Shown in pieces: positions 43,262 to 56,189 of a stretch of 64,000 nucleotides of DNA (positions within the stretch are counted from its first letter, which is position 1; the number at the start of each line of letters is the position of its first letter). A program made the translations under genes and the position numbers. Source of the DNA: Raphanus sativus (Eukaryota > Streptophyta > Magnoliopsida > Brassicales > Brassicaceae); the NCBI RefSeq assembly GCF_000801105.2, contig NC_079518.1, positions 21,866,800 through 21,930,799 of the forward strand, in the 5' to 3' direction. The notes below the pieces were generated by a model. It made no database searches. It saw nothing but the letters and a program-made list of their open reading frames with translations, and was not told the DNA's origin.

Positions 43262-46200
43262 TATGATGTTATGTAGTTAACATCACGAGTTTTAGTTTCA
43301 TTCATCTAAAAAATGAGGTATATGTCAAAAACCGTTTAAATCTCTTTTTCATCAATTAAAATATGATGTATCTAATTTATAAAATCAACATGTTTTAATA
43401 AAATTTTGATAAGTAACGTTTTAACATTTTTATTTTAGTGTATTTGAAACTATATAATTATATAATTTTATTTATATTAAATACAAATATATATATATAT
43501 ATATATATAAGATATTATATATATATATAAAAGATATTATTTAATTTAGTTTTTAATTATTGTTAATCTGTTTTGTGATATTATTATTATAATATTGATA
43601 TTTTTAGCTTTTGAAATCACAGGCTTGCAACATAGGTTTTTGGAACATTTTTCTTTTCTTTTTTTAACAGCATAGATTCTTAGTTCAGATGGTATTTAAA
43701 GAAACATCTAGAACCAGGCCAATGAAAGTTTGATCTTCCGGATCAGAGAATAAGGACTTCAGGAAATAATCTATTGTCAGAGAATTTTTTTCTAGTGAAG
43801 AGCCGAGCGTAACTCATTCCCAACACGGAAAGATCAAAGATACGGAAATAACTTTTCCAGTCATAGAGAAGGCAGGGAATCCTGGAGAGATAGAGGTTAG
43901 AATGTGGAGAAGACAACAAGGTACCATCCATATAAGAGAAGAGACAATTATGAGAATACCTCAAGACAACAAATCTACCCTGCGGTTAGAAGGGTGGAGA
44001 ATAAAACACGACAATCTGCAAGAGAATCTGAAGGCCAGGTGCTTAGCCATCATGACCATGACAACCATCGTGTGAGAGAAGATATACATAGGGATGAGTC
44101 TTCCTCGTCAAAAGCACTGGCAAACTATACTGTAAGGGAGAATCCCCTACAGAGAGAACCTCTCGAAATTGACAAAACACCTTGGAAGAGGCGCTGAGAG
44201 AGGTTAGAGATATAGTGTTGCAATATACCAAAGTCGCAGACCCAACTGAGAGTATGGCAAGACAGGAGAGGGTGAAACAAGCAGAGGAGAAAGGGCAGCT
44301 GGAGCAATCAGCTGCTCGCATAGCCAGGAATTTCTTGGCAAAACAGAATGTAAATCATACTGATAAACCTGCAAAGTCTCTGAGCCCAACATCAAGAATC
44401 CCTGCAACTCTCCGCCTAGGAACACATACTATAGACCCAGTGGAGGCACATGAAAATACGCAGGATAGAGAGTTATGTGCTCTGCCGAACATATCACCAA
44501 GAATACTGTATCATTATGCCTAGGAGCTCCTCCTGTGGAGACTATTGATGAACAGGAGGAGTTGCCAATTATGAAACGGAAACCTGGTAGACCACCAGGA
44601 AGAAGAAATGTGCCAAACAGCCCCTTAACTCTAGCTGGCACTAGTTCACGGAAGAGAAAGGTCAGCACCAAATCTCCTGTCTGCAGACGAAGACTGATAG
44701 CAGAGACGGAAGCAGAGAACGCGCCAAAACGATTGAGAAACAAACCTAGTGCATCTAGAGGTTCGTTGGGAAATTCTGAAAGGACGCACAGTTCTGATAA
44801 CGCTCCACTGAGGAACATGGTACCAAAGGCCACAAGAAAAAGGGTGGATTTTCGCGATCCAGCTCCTCCTCTTCCTTAAACATACTGAGCTGGAACTGCA
44901 AGGGGATGGAGAACCCCTGGACAGTTCGTCGATTGCGGGAGCTGAAACGTGATTTTCATCCCGGCATATTATTCCTCACGGAAACGAAGAATCAAGATAG
45001 CTTTGTTTTAAAGGAGGCAGAACAACTGTTGTTTGACCATCATCTTTGATTAGATGGACAGGGCATGGGGCTGGAGGGCTCGCTCTATTCTAGAATCAGA
45101 AAACTAAAGTACAAGTACTGAGCTTATCTTCAAATTTAATAGACACTTGTATTGAATTTCAATGAATTTTTTATGTGTCTTTCGTGTATAGAGATGTTGA
45201 TAAACCTAAACGCAATATGTTTTGAAATTATCTGGTGGAAAACGCAAACACTAGGGATGCTCCCTGGTTTATTACAAGGGACTTTAATGATCTGCTCGAC
45301 AATGCTGAAAAGGTGGGAGGTCCAAGAAGGGAGGAAGGATCTTTTAATGATCTAAGAACATTCTATTCTGTGGGGGACCTTTATGACCTTCATCACTCTG
45401 GCGAACCACTTTCTTGGAGAGGCACTAGGGGAGACCATCTCGTAAGATGCCGTCTTGACAGAGCGGCAACAAACTCTTCCTGGGCAGAGCTGTTCCCAAC
45501 AGCGCGAAGCCACTATCTGGCATATGAGGCCTCAGATCATAAACTATTACTCACCAGTTTCAAGTATGTAAGACATAAGTGCAGATGTCATTTCTGCTAT
45601 GACAGGCGGTTGAAAGATAACTTGGAGGTCAAGCTGCTAGTAAGAAAAGTCTGTAAAGAGGCTACAAAGAAGTCGGTTAGAGAGCGCATTATCCTGATGA
45701 GACAAGCCATTTCTGAGTGGAACAAGAAGCAACACAGAAATAGCAGATAATTAATCGGAGAGAAGAAAATAGAGCTAGAAGCTGCTCTCACCAGCGCAGA
45801 GAATGACATGAAGCATATAGACAAAGTAACCACATAACTTAAAGAAGCTTACGAAGCAGAAGAAAGCTACTGGAAACAAAGAAGTAGATTGATGTGGCTT
45901 AGATTGGGGTATCAAAATACCGGATTCTTTCACGCGGTTTCAAAAAAACAGAAGAAAAGCCAACTCCTTTTCAGTTATCGAGGATGAAGAAGGTAAAACG
46001 GTCTATACAGAGCATGAGATTGGGAGAGTTATTGCAAAGTACTTTAATAAGTTGTACACTTCGAAGGGAAGTAGAAACAGAGATGACATTATAGCTCAAG
46101 CTTTGCACCCAATCATCACTACAGAAGAAAACGAGGCACTGATCAAGCCACCATCACCTCAAGAGATTAGAGAATCTGTCTTTTCTATACGTGCAGATAA

Positions 46201-47331
46201 AGCCCCCGGTCCGGACGGGTTTTCAGCTAGTTTCTTTCAATCAAATTGGGAGGCAATTGGAGCGGAAATTATTGCAGAAATTCAAACCTGTTTCGAAACA
46301 GAGCTCCTACCACAAAAGATTAATGAGACTCATCTCAGGCTAATACACAAGATATTAAGCCCCCCAATCTGTTAGTGATTACCGACCCATTGCATTATGC
46401 AACGTCCAGTATAAGATTATGTCCAAGATAATGACGAGAAGGCTCCATCCAATCCTCTCTTCGATTATCTCAGAAAACCAGTCCGCTTTTGTTCCGGGCA
46501 GGGAGATCTCGGACAATATCTTAATAACCATGAAGTGTTACATTTCCTGAAGAAATCGGATGCTGAGGTGCGATGATCAATGGCTGTCAAAACTGTCCAT
46601 TACTCTATGGTTAATCAATATAAAAAAATATTATAAAATTTATTTACTGTCAATTATTGACACTAACATTTTTTAATATGAAATTAATTAAATTAGTGAA
46701 TTATATATATATATTATATATATATTTTTTTTTTTCAAAAAAAAGTTTGTATTCATTTAAACTTAGTAAAACTTTCATATTAGATTAATTCTTATTCCTT
46801 GATTATTTTATTCTTAAAATTATATAAATATATACACAAGATTGGTTTAAGTTGACATCATATAAGTTTAAAATAAACTAAAATGTCAGAGTCAATAAAT
46901 TGACATCAATTAAGGTTAAAAATTTATCAAAGAAGTATATATCACACAATTAATCAAACGAATTGCAAATATTTTCTTTAAAGTTCATAAAAACAAATTA
47001 AAATAATTTAAAATAAAATAAAATAATATCTTATATAAATTTCATATTTAATATAATAAAATAATACAATTATATAGTTTTAAATACACTAAAATAAAAA
47101 TGTTAAAACACTACTTATAAACATTGTTAAATCATATTGATTTCATATACTGTTAAAAAGTATTCTTGCGCTTTTAGGAAACGGGTCAAAATCTTATTTT
47201 AGTTAAACTACAATCGAGTCGATCATATTTTACTTAAATTGATAAAACGATATATTTAAACGGTCTCTGACATCCATATTTTGGAACAATGAAATTAAAC
47301 TTGTGATGTTAACTACATAACATCGTAAATA
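43262..47331. mobile_element. Inverted-repeat-bounded segment holding a LINE
   Basis: The left arm (43262-43560) and right arm (about 46940-47331) are inverted copies. Both have GATGTTATGTAGTTAACATC at the outer end, then ACCGTTTAAAT, CATCAATT / TATCAATTT, GTTTTAACATTTTTATTTTA, GTGTATTTGAAACTATATAA and ATATAAGATATTA. The right arm has an extra insert with a decayed Helitron 3' end (GGAAACGGGTCAAAATCTTA near 47170-47198). The outer 20 bases are themselves near-palindromic. The contents are the truncated LINE. No duplication at the outer borders was found, so the class is open: a terminal-inverted-repeat transposon, or two inverted copies of one repeat. Confidence 0.55.
43670..46610 (+). pseudogene. 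Second LINE, with 5' part kept and 3' end missing
   Basis: An ORF1-like basic, Arg/Glu-rich region spans 43740-44880, including KRKPGRPPGRRN (AT-hook-like) at about 44570, in at least three frames. Endonuclease starts near 44883 with LSWNCKGMENPWTVRRLREL and LTETKN, breaks after about 45050, and resumes at 45235 with a RDFNDLLDN motif (GDFN in active families, so Gly is replaced). RT: RADKAPGPDGFSASFFQSNW (about 46190-46250), then after a frameshift [20 protein letters not shown] and [18 protein letters not shown], a TGA at about 46574, and an abrupt end near 46610 before the catalytic YADD. Losing the 3' end is the reverse of usual LINE truncation, so a later deletion or capture is likely. 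Confidence 0.85.
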
Positions 47332-48997
47332 TAAGGGATGTTTTCATGCACAACATATAATTTGCGTGGTTAGATATACATTAGTTTAGTTTGCATGGTT
47401 AGTCATGTGATGGTCAACACTTCATGTAGTCTGCAATCATTTTTCCTTGTAGATATGCTCTACTGGATATGGATTTTGTTCTCTACTCCAAGTTTATCAA
47501 ATGACACAATTAGACTGATATATTCTCTAACATCCGCTTCCCCAAAACCACCGATCAGAGTTCAGAGCGCAGAAATAGAGACACATGTCTACGCTGAAAG
47601 ATAAGCTATCGTGTCTCACCAGTGGTCTAAAGATTTCCAAACATGTTCTTTCTGTTTAAATCCACCAACCAACTTATATTTGGTAGTTCTATTCACAGTC
47701 CTGTAAACATAAGAAAAAAACATAAACGGAAAGGAGGACATAAGCAAATGGATTATTCATTGAGACAACTTCCCCGCATGAACAAACCATATGGCTCAAT
47801 AAAGAACAAGGACTGACTATTCTCAGAGAATACGATTCAAATACAATGGTCAATAAATCACACAATCAACACCAACATGCAATCATCACGTTCACAACTC
47901 AACTCATTCCAAACTTATCACAATGGGTACAACCACGCCCCCACTCGACAGCCCTTAATGCACTCGTCGACGCCACATTCTAACAACACCTGCATCTGGC
48001 GGACCAAAGTGGATACAACCACGCCTCCACTCGGCATCCCCTACTGGATACAACCACGTCTCCACGAGGCGAACCATCATCTAAGCGCACACTACCAATT
48101 ACGATCAACACATCCTAGCATCCTTTCATTTAACCAGTTCAATACATGCATCATTTAACCTTAAGCATTCAACTCTTTATACCAACCTAGCTCACAAAAA
48201 ATTAATCATAAGCAAGCATCAAACAATAATGCAAATAGTCTCTCACATCAACAAAATCAGTCCATTAAATTCTTTAACAATACAAACGTTCTTATGTGGA
48301 TTGAAGATCAAGACTAACAAGACCAAATCCAACAGGTACTTTGAAAACTAGGAGTTCTTAACTTTCTGCATGCGAAAACCCTAAGTTTAACCCTAATGAA
48401 TCTCGGACCTAACATGCATCAAAAAAATCTGGGCTTTATATTCCGGGTGTTTACCCCAATAACAAAAGAAAAAATAGGCTTGATGAGTAAACAAGACATC
48501 ATAAAAAAATGAAAAATAGCTGATTTATTTTCACATAAATTAAGATAGATAGATCATAAATTTAAAAGATATTTATAATATATCAAAAACATAAATAAAG
48601 TTGTAAGATTTTACCAATTACAGCTTTGTAATCTAGAAATGTATTTTGACAATCTAGTAATATTTTCAGGTGATAATCAATACTTTTATAATTGTCAATT
48701 TATCTTGAATAAAAAATATTTCAATAACAGCATTAAGTTGTGGTATTTTAACATAAATTTAATTTAGGTTCGAGATACAATTTTCTTATTTCATGGATAT
48801 TTTTAATAACGGAAAAATTGATAAAAAATAAATAAAATTATAGATTCAGTATCACTAAAGATGAAAGCTAGTTGTATATAACCATTCTTATACAATAGCA
48901 TAATGTGTATAAATCCATAAATTCAAACTTTCACTTGCATTACATAAATTCTGTTTTGTTATAGTCTATTTTGTTTATATACGCAGATTTGTAAAAA

Positions 48998-49003
<6 letters not shown>
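47332..49003. other. Intergenic, no gene
   Basis: No sustained frame. 47395-47720 has a slightly raised GC content without similarity I can name. 48290-48470 holds phrases (TGAATCTCGGACCTAACATGC) that look like retroelement LTR or leader DNA, but no pair was found. Confidence 0.35.
47925..48085 (+). repeat. Short tandem repeat GGATACAACCACGCCTCCACTCGGC
   Basis: Three related units (about 47924, 48011 and 48048) share GG(A/G)TACAACCACG followed by CCTCCACTCGGC-like DNA; spacing is 87 and then about 37 bp. GC-rich relative to its surroundings; the open frame across it is likely incidental. Confidence 0.5.

Positions 49004-49060
<57 letters not shown>
49004..49060. repeat. (TA)n microsatellite
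   Basis: About 28 uninterrupted TA units. Likely polymorphic in length. Confidence 0.95.
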
Positions 49061-49062
<2 letters not shown>

Positions 49063-51597
49063 AATACTAAGCGATTTTGGGTCAAAACCCATAGTACTCC
49101 ATCTAGGTGAATCGGACAGGTCCTGGTGGCTTGTCGAAAGTATGCTCTCTATGTTTAGAGGACAACCGGGAGGAGATCAGAAACCGCATAGTCATTCACC
49201 GTAAGTTAGATCTTTGTCCCGACGGTTTAGTGTGTATTAGGTGACGACAGATGTATAGAGTTAGAAGGGATGAGGCGGTTTCTCGGACTTTTGAAAAGAC
49301 GATAGTTCTGTAGCAAACATCGATGATTAAGGTTTGGTGTCGAGTCTTTGGCCGCAGGGAGGACTCTGAAGGCAGATGGTGAAGGATCAGAATTGAACAC
49401 CCGAACCTATGTGTACCAGAAAGTGAACCGAGATTTGGAGGCTTGCCTCCTTAGTCTTTCTTTGCTAGGACCAAATCCTTTTATTCTGCTTTATGTTTGT
49501 AGATCTAGTTTCTGATTCTGTAACCTGTAAAATGTTGGGCGTTTGTGTGGTTCCACTAGTTCCAGATTAGAATACTCGCAAAGTTCGGGCTGCATCCGCA
49601 TCTTAAACAGCAGCATCTGACTCCTTTCCATCTCCATCGCTCATCCTATGGTTTCTCCAAATAAGCCGCTTGCTAATGGGCCGAGAAGTATTTACGTGTG
49701 GGCTTGGCACAATAACACTATTAGAGCTGACAGGCTCTTTTTCAGTCAACTAATACCTAGATATATGCATTGCACCAAGAGTCATCTAGTTACATGATTG
49801 ATGTTTTTTACTAGATCAAATATTTCCGAGGAGTTCCTCTTGTGATCTATTTTATGCAAGTGTTGTCATATTTCTCTTTATGGAATTGTTCGGTGGGTCT
49901 ATCGAAATAGTTACCAGTTTCATCCTTCTCCTCTATCGAGGAGAGTATCTCACTACCATACCTCCTTTCTATGAATGGAGAGGTTCCCTCGGTTTATTAT
50001 CGAGCGTTTGCTTCAGCTTATTCACTGGTTTTGTTACCTTATGTAGCAGTCTATACTGGGCAAAAGGTAAAATCAGTATTATTTGTTCTTATCGTTGGCT
50101 CGGATTGGCTCTCAATGTCAGAACATAAGGTGACTAAATCTCAACCGTCCGAATTTGTCGCAAACGCTTCTTCGACGCATTCAAGCGTAGTCTTGTTTTT
50201 GATGTCAACATCTTATGAAGAATTATCTTGTTTGATCTTTTTTGCTATTGTAGCATATGTTTTAAGCACTGCCGGCTTTGTGCATGTGCTGGAAGTACAT
50301 ATGCACAGGGTCCAAAACATATTATAAAAATTTAGCTAGTAAAAAAGGTCCATATTTTTTTTCTTACCTTTGTCCATCTTTTTTTTAAATTCTTCTGTAA
50401 GCATAAGAATAAAAGTTATTTTATAAATCCATAACAAGAATTAGGGCCTTTATTTAGCAAACAAGAATGAAATAAAAAATTTAGAGCCTTTATTTAGCGA
50501 AATAAAAAATTTAGGGTTTTTTTATTTTTCTTAGCTCAGGATCTTGGAAACTATTAAGCCGGGCCTGGTTTTAAGATCCTTAATTTCCTCTCACGTTTGT
50601 ATTTCTTCAAGTTGATTGAATGAAAGTAAGTTGTGCTAAAAAAACAAGAATAAACATTCCTTACTGAAAGAGAAAGCGCCATGACTGATTCTTAAGATAT
50701 GGTTACAATTTCTCTGTCAGTAACAGTCTTCGCTTGAAATGATGTCTCATAGTCATAGTGAGGTAAAGAAACGCAACTTCTAGGATTCTTTTTGAAAAGG
50801 TCAGTGGAAATGTCGTCACTACTAGTTACATCGGTCGCTGGAGCAGTTGCAACAAAACAGATTAGTTAAAATCAGTGAAGCTGATTGTATTTGTATTTTC
50901 ACTAAAATTTATGTGTAATTATGGTTGTTTTCGCTTCTGGATTAGTTAAACGTTTGGCAAACGACTGAAAGATCCAGTAAAAACAACGCCAATAAAAAAA
51001 CTCAAAAGACAAAGGATCAACGATATTTTTAGATATTTAGAAATTTTATAAATGGGGGATTTATATGCACACTAAGGGAATATGATCTCTAGACAAAGAT
51101 ATTCAGCTTTGATATGTCTATTTTCCGATACATGTGAATGGAGGATACGGTACGATGACTCCTATATGTAAGATGTGATATCTCACATATTTTTGTGTCA
51201 ATAATTATTCTTATTCTAGTTTTCTGCTTTGTGTAAGATGTGATTGATTATGTTGTTGTCTTACATTCCCTTTAATGTCAACTTAAATTCGATCTTAATA
51301 AAGAGACAACATACGTAAAGATACTTATTTACAAGGGGATTAGAGTGGAAATCATGCTATATTTGCTCCTTAATTCCACATTATAGGATACAAAACCTAA
51401 TATAATACATTTACCTTTAGCCTTTTAGGTGTGAATGTTGGATTAGACAACTTATATACAAATGACATTTATGATATCTCATATTTAAATCACGTAAAAA
51501 AAAATCAAAAATAAATATGGTCCACTATATACATTTTCCGTTGTAGATTTAAGTTTTAAGATACAAATATTGAAATATTTAGGTAGCAAAACACTTA
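49061..51597. other. Intergenic with unassigned GC-richer block
   Basis: 49070-49760 has markedly higher GC than its surroundings (for example GACAACCGGGAGGAGATCAG and TTTGGCCGCAGGGAGGAC), but each frame holds stops; it may be a decayed retroelement or captured gene. The 118-codon frame at 49971-50327 matches no family I know and overlaps another frame of similar length, so it is not called. The rest is AT-rich. Confidence 0.3.
50692..50851 (-). other. Exon-like fragment, not identified
   Basis: A minus-strand frame ends at TAA (50692-50694) and reads ATAPATDVTSSDDISTDLFK, then PRSCVSLPHYDYETSFQAK. It has good codon character and balanced composition. Just upstream the DNA reads TTGTTGCAACTGCTCCAG, which could be a splice acceptor. 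It may be the last exon of a captured or decayed gene. No family recognised. Confidence 0.3.
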
Positions 51598-52151
51598 CAG
51601 TAGAACATCTATAAATTAATGCTTAATAAACTAATAATCTCTATAAATTAATAAATTTATTCGATTCTGAGTTGGGTCGGTTTAGAATATGACACAAATT
51701 GAGAAAATAATAAGATAATAAGTTTTTAAAAAATCTTATGTAAATATATGGTCCCATTAAAATCATAAACTAATAATATATCTATATATACATTTCATAA
51801 AGTACAAATTAAAAATAACATTCTTGGTTTTATATTCACAATAAAAACACTTCTATTTTTTCTTAACATTTCAATATAATGTGATAATATTTAGTAAAAC
51901 TATATCGACAAACCAATTTGAGTATATAAAATATAAAAATATAAACCAGGTAATATAATAAAACAATATGAAAGTCAAATTTCTAAAATTTTATTAATGT
52001 ATATATGGTAAAATAAAATATATTTTTGTTTTACAAATAAATTTATTCAAAAATAGAAAAAATCTAAAAAGATATTTTTTGGTAACTTAATATCTCTATA
52101 AATTATAAAGTTTCAAAATCTCATTATTATTAATTTATAGAGGTTCTATCG
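51598..52151. mobile_element. MITE with CAGTAGAAC..CTATAAATTAAT ends
   Basis: Left end CAGTAGAACATCTATAAATT; right end on the minus strand CGATAGAACCTCTATAAATT. The repeats extend about 60 bp with ATCTCTATAAATTA in both. TA flanks each end (51596-51597 and 52152-52153), which would fit a TA target site as in Tc1/mariner elements, but with only two bases this is weak. 554 bp, non-coding. Confidence 0.7.
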
Positions 52152-53433
52152 TATAATGGTAGTTTTTTTTTTGGGAGAAAAGGCTCCCTTTCATAGTTTT
52201 GGGAAGGGTATATAAAAAGGGAAAAAAGAGAGGGGCATGGGAGAATTGACTTGTTGGTAGAGGATGTGGTGCTCTCGAACTAGGATTCCAACAGAGCTAA
52301 GTGGGATAGCCAAATCTGGGAACCATCTTGTTTGCTTCTTTATTTTATACTTTTCACAGAAACCTATATATTCTCCATTTCTTTTTCTGTTAAAATAAAA
52401 ATTACGTAAGTGAAACTCTTTTTTTTTTTTGAAAAAGGTGAAACTCTATTTTTCCTTGGTTGATTTTTATCAATCACACGATGTCGGCGTATCAGTATGT
52501 CTGAATTTTGATGATTCTTAGTGAACTTTATCACATTCTCGAAGCATTGGAACCCTTTTCCTACTGAACTTCAGAGGCGGCTCATTGTTTATAAAAGCCC
52601 TTGTGCCAAGTTTTTTGTAGACTCTTTAATAGTTAAAAATACAATTTTAGTATGATTTTTAAAAGTATTTATTTAAAATTTTATAAAATATAGATATAAA
52701 AACAAATAAAAATTTTAGAAATACATGTATATTTATTTTTGTTCTGAATAAAATTTGGTTTTTAATTAAAAATCATTTCAAAAAAAATTATATCCCAAAT
52801 ATCATGGATCATGGGGCAGTCGCACTACTCGCTCTTTTAGTTGAGTTGACACTACTAAACTTTAGCTTACACTTGCAGAGAAATGTCAGATTTCTATTAT
52901 AACTAACAAAAAAGGTGAAACCAGTAAGAGACATCATTTATGATATTTATCTAATGTTGGACCCAGATTCCCAATCTATTTGGAGAAGAGCATGAAGGAG
53001 CAAGATGATAAGAGATCAGATTGATCTCAAACTAAACAGACTTGGAAGCCGATGGTCATCAAGGTCGCAGCAAGATAATAAGACTTGATCGAAAGAATTA
53101 TGCTTTGGGGGTTTCTGATTGGGATCGAAATGAAGTCATTGAAGAGGATATATCAGAACGAACACGAGTATAAAAAGAGAAGGAAGGCAAACACAAAAGG
53201 GACATTTACAGACATACACATTTCGGCTTACACACACATAAAGCAAACATAACTTATGTATAACCCAAAGAGTTAATGCCAAGTAAGGTACACCTCCGGT
53301 CTAACAAACAAGTCTCGGAGAGTTACAAGACAAGAAAGCAAACATAAACTCCTTTGGTCCGATGCCAAATTGTACCCGAGACACTAATGCCAAAGAATTA
53401 ATTTACTAATTTTATATAATACTTGGAAAATTT
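52152..53433. other. Intergenic with a possible LTR fragment
   Basis: 52920-53400 contains TGTTGGACCCAGATTCCC, a GTATAAAAAGAG TATA-type motif (about 53170) and a CACACTT-rich stretch, the order expected in a copia-type LTR, but no partner LTR or target duplication was found. GGGTATATAAAAAGGG near 52210 is another TATA-like motif without a gene behind it. Micro-insertion 6 lies at 52410-52447. Confidence 0.3.
52410..52447 (-). mobile_element. Micro-insertion with target duplication 6
   Basis: GTGAAACTCT occurs at 52410-52419 and 52438-52447, bracketing a T-run plus GAAAAAG. The inner bases match those of the micro-insertion at 18420-18469 (T-run plus GAAAAG), so both may come from one LINE or SINE family ending CTTTTTC. 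Confidence 0.55.
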
Positions 53434-53464
53434 TATCCGCACCTTATGCGGGCCAACCATCTAG
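53434..53464 (+). mobile_element. Helitron 3' terminus
   Basis: CCGCACCTTATGCGG is a perfect 5-bp-stem hairpin, followed by GCCAACCATCTAG and then T. It matches Helitron 3' ends; the 5' end was not found. Confidence 0.65.
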
Positions 53465-53600
53465 TATTTTTTAGTTATGCTAGAAACTAAATTAATTGTG
53501 TATTCAATGAGGCTCATTGTTCCATTTCTTAATTATTATTTTTTGAAAATAAATTTTATGCTAACATCCTCTCAACCACCATTTTGTTTTACAATCTTAA

Positions 53601-53845
53601 GAGCATCTCTAATGTAGAACTCTATTTTTTCCTCCAAAATAGTGTAAAAATAAAAATGGAGTAAAAATGTTCCAACCCGACTTCATTTCACACTCTATTA
53701 TGAAGTGATGAACAAACAAAAAATAGATTACTCCATAAATGAAGTAAACTCCATTATAGAGTGGGAAATAGAGTAGTATTGAAGTACTTTTTTCTTACTT
53801 ATAGTCCATTTTAGAGTAAAAAATGGAGTGAAGTTGGAGATGCCC
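53601..53845. mobile_element. Tourist-like MITE (PIF/Harbinger)
   Basis: 245 bp between TAA and TAA (53598-53600 and 53846-53848). Left end GAGCATCTCTAATGTAGAAC; right end on the minus strand GGGCATCTCCAACTTCACTC. The GAGCATCTCCAA terminus and three-base duplication are typical of Tourist/PIF-Harbinger MITEs. Rich in ACTCCAT and ATGGAGT motifs. Confidence 0.85.
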
Positions 53846-53848
53846 TAA

Positions 53849-54109
53849 TAACTATCTCTCCATATTTTCTTCTTTTTTTACATTGAAGCAAAATCATTAT
53901 TCATGAATATCTTAAATGATGATGAAGATAATTCTCATGTTAGTTTTAAAATTATATTATTTTAAATTGGCGAAAACATTTATGTATGCGATATTAATCA
54001 AGGAAAATAATTATATCTTTTTATAAAACTGGATAACAATTACATCAACATAGAATCTCTAATATTGTTACATATGATGATCAACTACATGCAACATATG
54101 TGATATTGA
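53849..54109. other. AT-rich spacer, no gene
   Basis: No feature recognised. Confidence 0.5.
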
Positions 54110-54690
54110 TGAACAAATCCACTGACACTGATTCCACGCATAGACAATTAGGAAGCTGTGAAGTGGGTTCTGAGATATGAGGCATGGGCTTATAATCAGT
54201 GTTTGACATTTAAGAAATCTTTAGAGTTCAATGTTGAAGGTTATTCTGGTTCAGATTATGCTACGAATGAAGACAAGAGAAGGTCGGTTTCGGGTATTGT
54301 GTTTCAAGTTAGAGGGAATATTTTGTCCTGGAAGTCAGTCAGTAGTGGTGTTCTCCACCACCGAGGCGGAGTTCATGGCCTTAATTCTACAAGTGAAGGA
54401 AGTTATTTGGTTGAAAGGGTTTTGCAAAAAATTAGGGTACAATCAAGACAGTGTTAGGATACACTATGATTCACAGAGTGCAATTTATCTAGCTAAAAAC
54501 GCAGTTCACATCAAAGGAATAAGCACATGGATACAAAGTTTAATTTCATCAGGGATATAGTCTCTTAAGGGATCATAAACCTAGCAAAGATCCATACTTC
54601 TAAGAATCCGGCAGACTTCCTAACTAAGTGCGTACCTGGCACGAAGCTTCATATCTTTTGTTATCTCTTAAATGTGTGCTGAAGACACTG
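54110..54690 (+). pseudogene. Ty1/copia RNase H relic
   Basis: Fragments in two frames: KWVLRYEAWAYNQCLTFKKS, EGYSGSDYATNEDKRRSVSG and FQVRGNILSWKS (54158-54345), then FSTTEAEFMALILQVKEVIW and SVRIHYDSQSAIYLAKNAVH (54345-54530), a stop, then NPADFLTKCVPGTKLH near 54610. This is the C-terminus of copia pol (RNase H with the DSQSA and ADFLTK motifs) with at least one frameshift (near 54345) and one stop. It is a different lineage from the young copia element at 18642-27577. Confidence 0.85.
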
Positions 54691-55429
54691 GGTGGCTCTA
54701 GGTAAATTAGGAGATGTCTTGTTATGCAGAAACAAAGTGATATCTTGAGTTAGTTTTTGTACATCAGTAGAGATCTTGGTATCTACTTAATTACAAGTCG
54801 AGAAGGAGTTAAATTTTGCGAAGAAGAGGTCACGAAGATCTCAAGAATGAAGTTTCAGGTGGAGTCATCGGAAAAAGATTCAAGTCCTTGATAGAAAATG
54901 TCCCCATGTGGACTATCTGAGAAATCCGATAAGAGTCATCATGATTCTCGAAAATTTAACCAATCGAGGGTTGACCATCATGGTCATATCTGCAAACTCA
55001 AAGACAGAGAAATAAAGATATTAGTACTCAAGATCGAGGGATTAACAGATAAAAAGAAGTCATGCATGCTGAGGAAGTTAGATTGGGAAAGGATCGTTAC
55101 ATGTGGAAGACATACAGAGGTTTGTTGAAGTGGATGAGCTTAATAGCTAAAGAATCTCACAAAGTAGACATGCAAAACAAGAACATAAGATGTTACTTTC
55201 TAGTTTGAAACAAATATAAGGTTCTCCGACTCGATCTAAGTGAAAGGCAAGTATAAAAGATGAGGAACTTACCTGAGTCACAAAGGAGAAGTGAAGAAGA
55301 TCAAAAGAGATGTAGAGTTTAAGAGTTCTTCACAGATTTTTCTAAAGAGAAGGGAGAGCGAAGAGACAGGAGAGAGAAAATGAGATAGACAGTTTTGGTC
55401 GGAATGTCTGAAGTCAAAGAGGTGGAGAT
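54691..55429 (+). other. 3' untranslated DNA of the copia relic
   Basis: No open frame of interest. It ends in AAAGAGGTGGAGAT (55416-55429), a typical copia polypurine tract. Confidence 0.45.
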
Positions 55430-55950
55430 TAGTGGGCTTTGTCTTCAGATATTCACCGTGGGGCCGTAGTTTGGGCCGATCTATTGAATCAAGAACGTAA
55501 AGGATCTGGGCCGCATCTGTTTAGAGCCCAAGCCTGGGTAAAGTCAGCAGTGGTTATAAAGACCATAACAGTCTTCTTCTTCGTCAGTCTAACACCTGAG
55601 AAAAAAGTGTAACTGAATCAGTTACAGAAGAGAGAGATTCAAAATATATAAAGTTCTACCTTTAGGCGATTGATCCGAGAACGAAGAAGAAGCTACTCCA
55701 GCGTCGTTTGAAGAAGGATCCAATTACTAGAAGTGTATTTCCGTGGTATTCTTTGTCACCAGAACTTTATATTATTGATTATAGTTGAGTGCTTGATAAT
55801 TTTGATCTCTTCCATGACAGTAGTAAATGAAGTATAGGTAAACAATTGGGTGTGTTCTTGTGTTCATCGTTTTCAATCTCGCAAGCAAACAAAATCATCG
55901 AACTAGTGTTTGGGTTCGGATAAATATCAAGCAAGTAAACAAAGCTGAAA
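55430..55950 (+). repeat. Probable decayed 3' LTR of the copia relic
   Basis: The GGTGGAGAT tract is followed by TAGTGGGCTTTGTC, close to the usual TGTTGGGCTTT start of copia LTRs. A TATA-type motif GTTATAAAGACC follows near 55553. No second LTR exists in the window, and the right end is not fixed; 55950 is a rough limit. Confidence 0.4.
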
Positions 55951-56189
55951 GTTAACAACTGTGATCCAAATATTCATAAAAACTCTGAAAAGTTCAAATC
56001 TTTGGCACAAAATATAAAGCATCTTTATTGGAAAAACCATCGAGAACATCAATTAATCTCAGACCCTGATCAAGAACTAATCCATACAATATATCAATCT
56101 CGGTTCAGTTTTCTTCAGTCTATTATTGGAAGATTGAGAAATACCTTACGAGCAGAAATTTTTCCTACAGTCACAAAAAGACTCGAAAA

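Noticed and set aside
47877..48158. 93-codon frame
   Set aside because: It spans a short tandem repeat and owes its length to the repeated unit.
49971..50327. 118-codon frame with hydrophobic stretches
   Set aside because: It overlaps another long frame, has no recognisable family, no promoter motif at the right place and irregular composition; not enough support.
52220..52330. A possible tRNA-like stretch (GGTAGAGGATGTGGTGCTCTCGA)
   Set aside because: Arms do not pair into a cloverleaf and there is no proper T-loop GGTTCRA; no tRNA is called.
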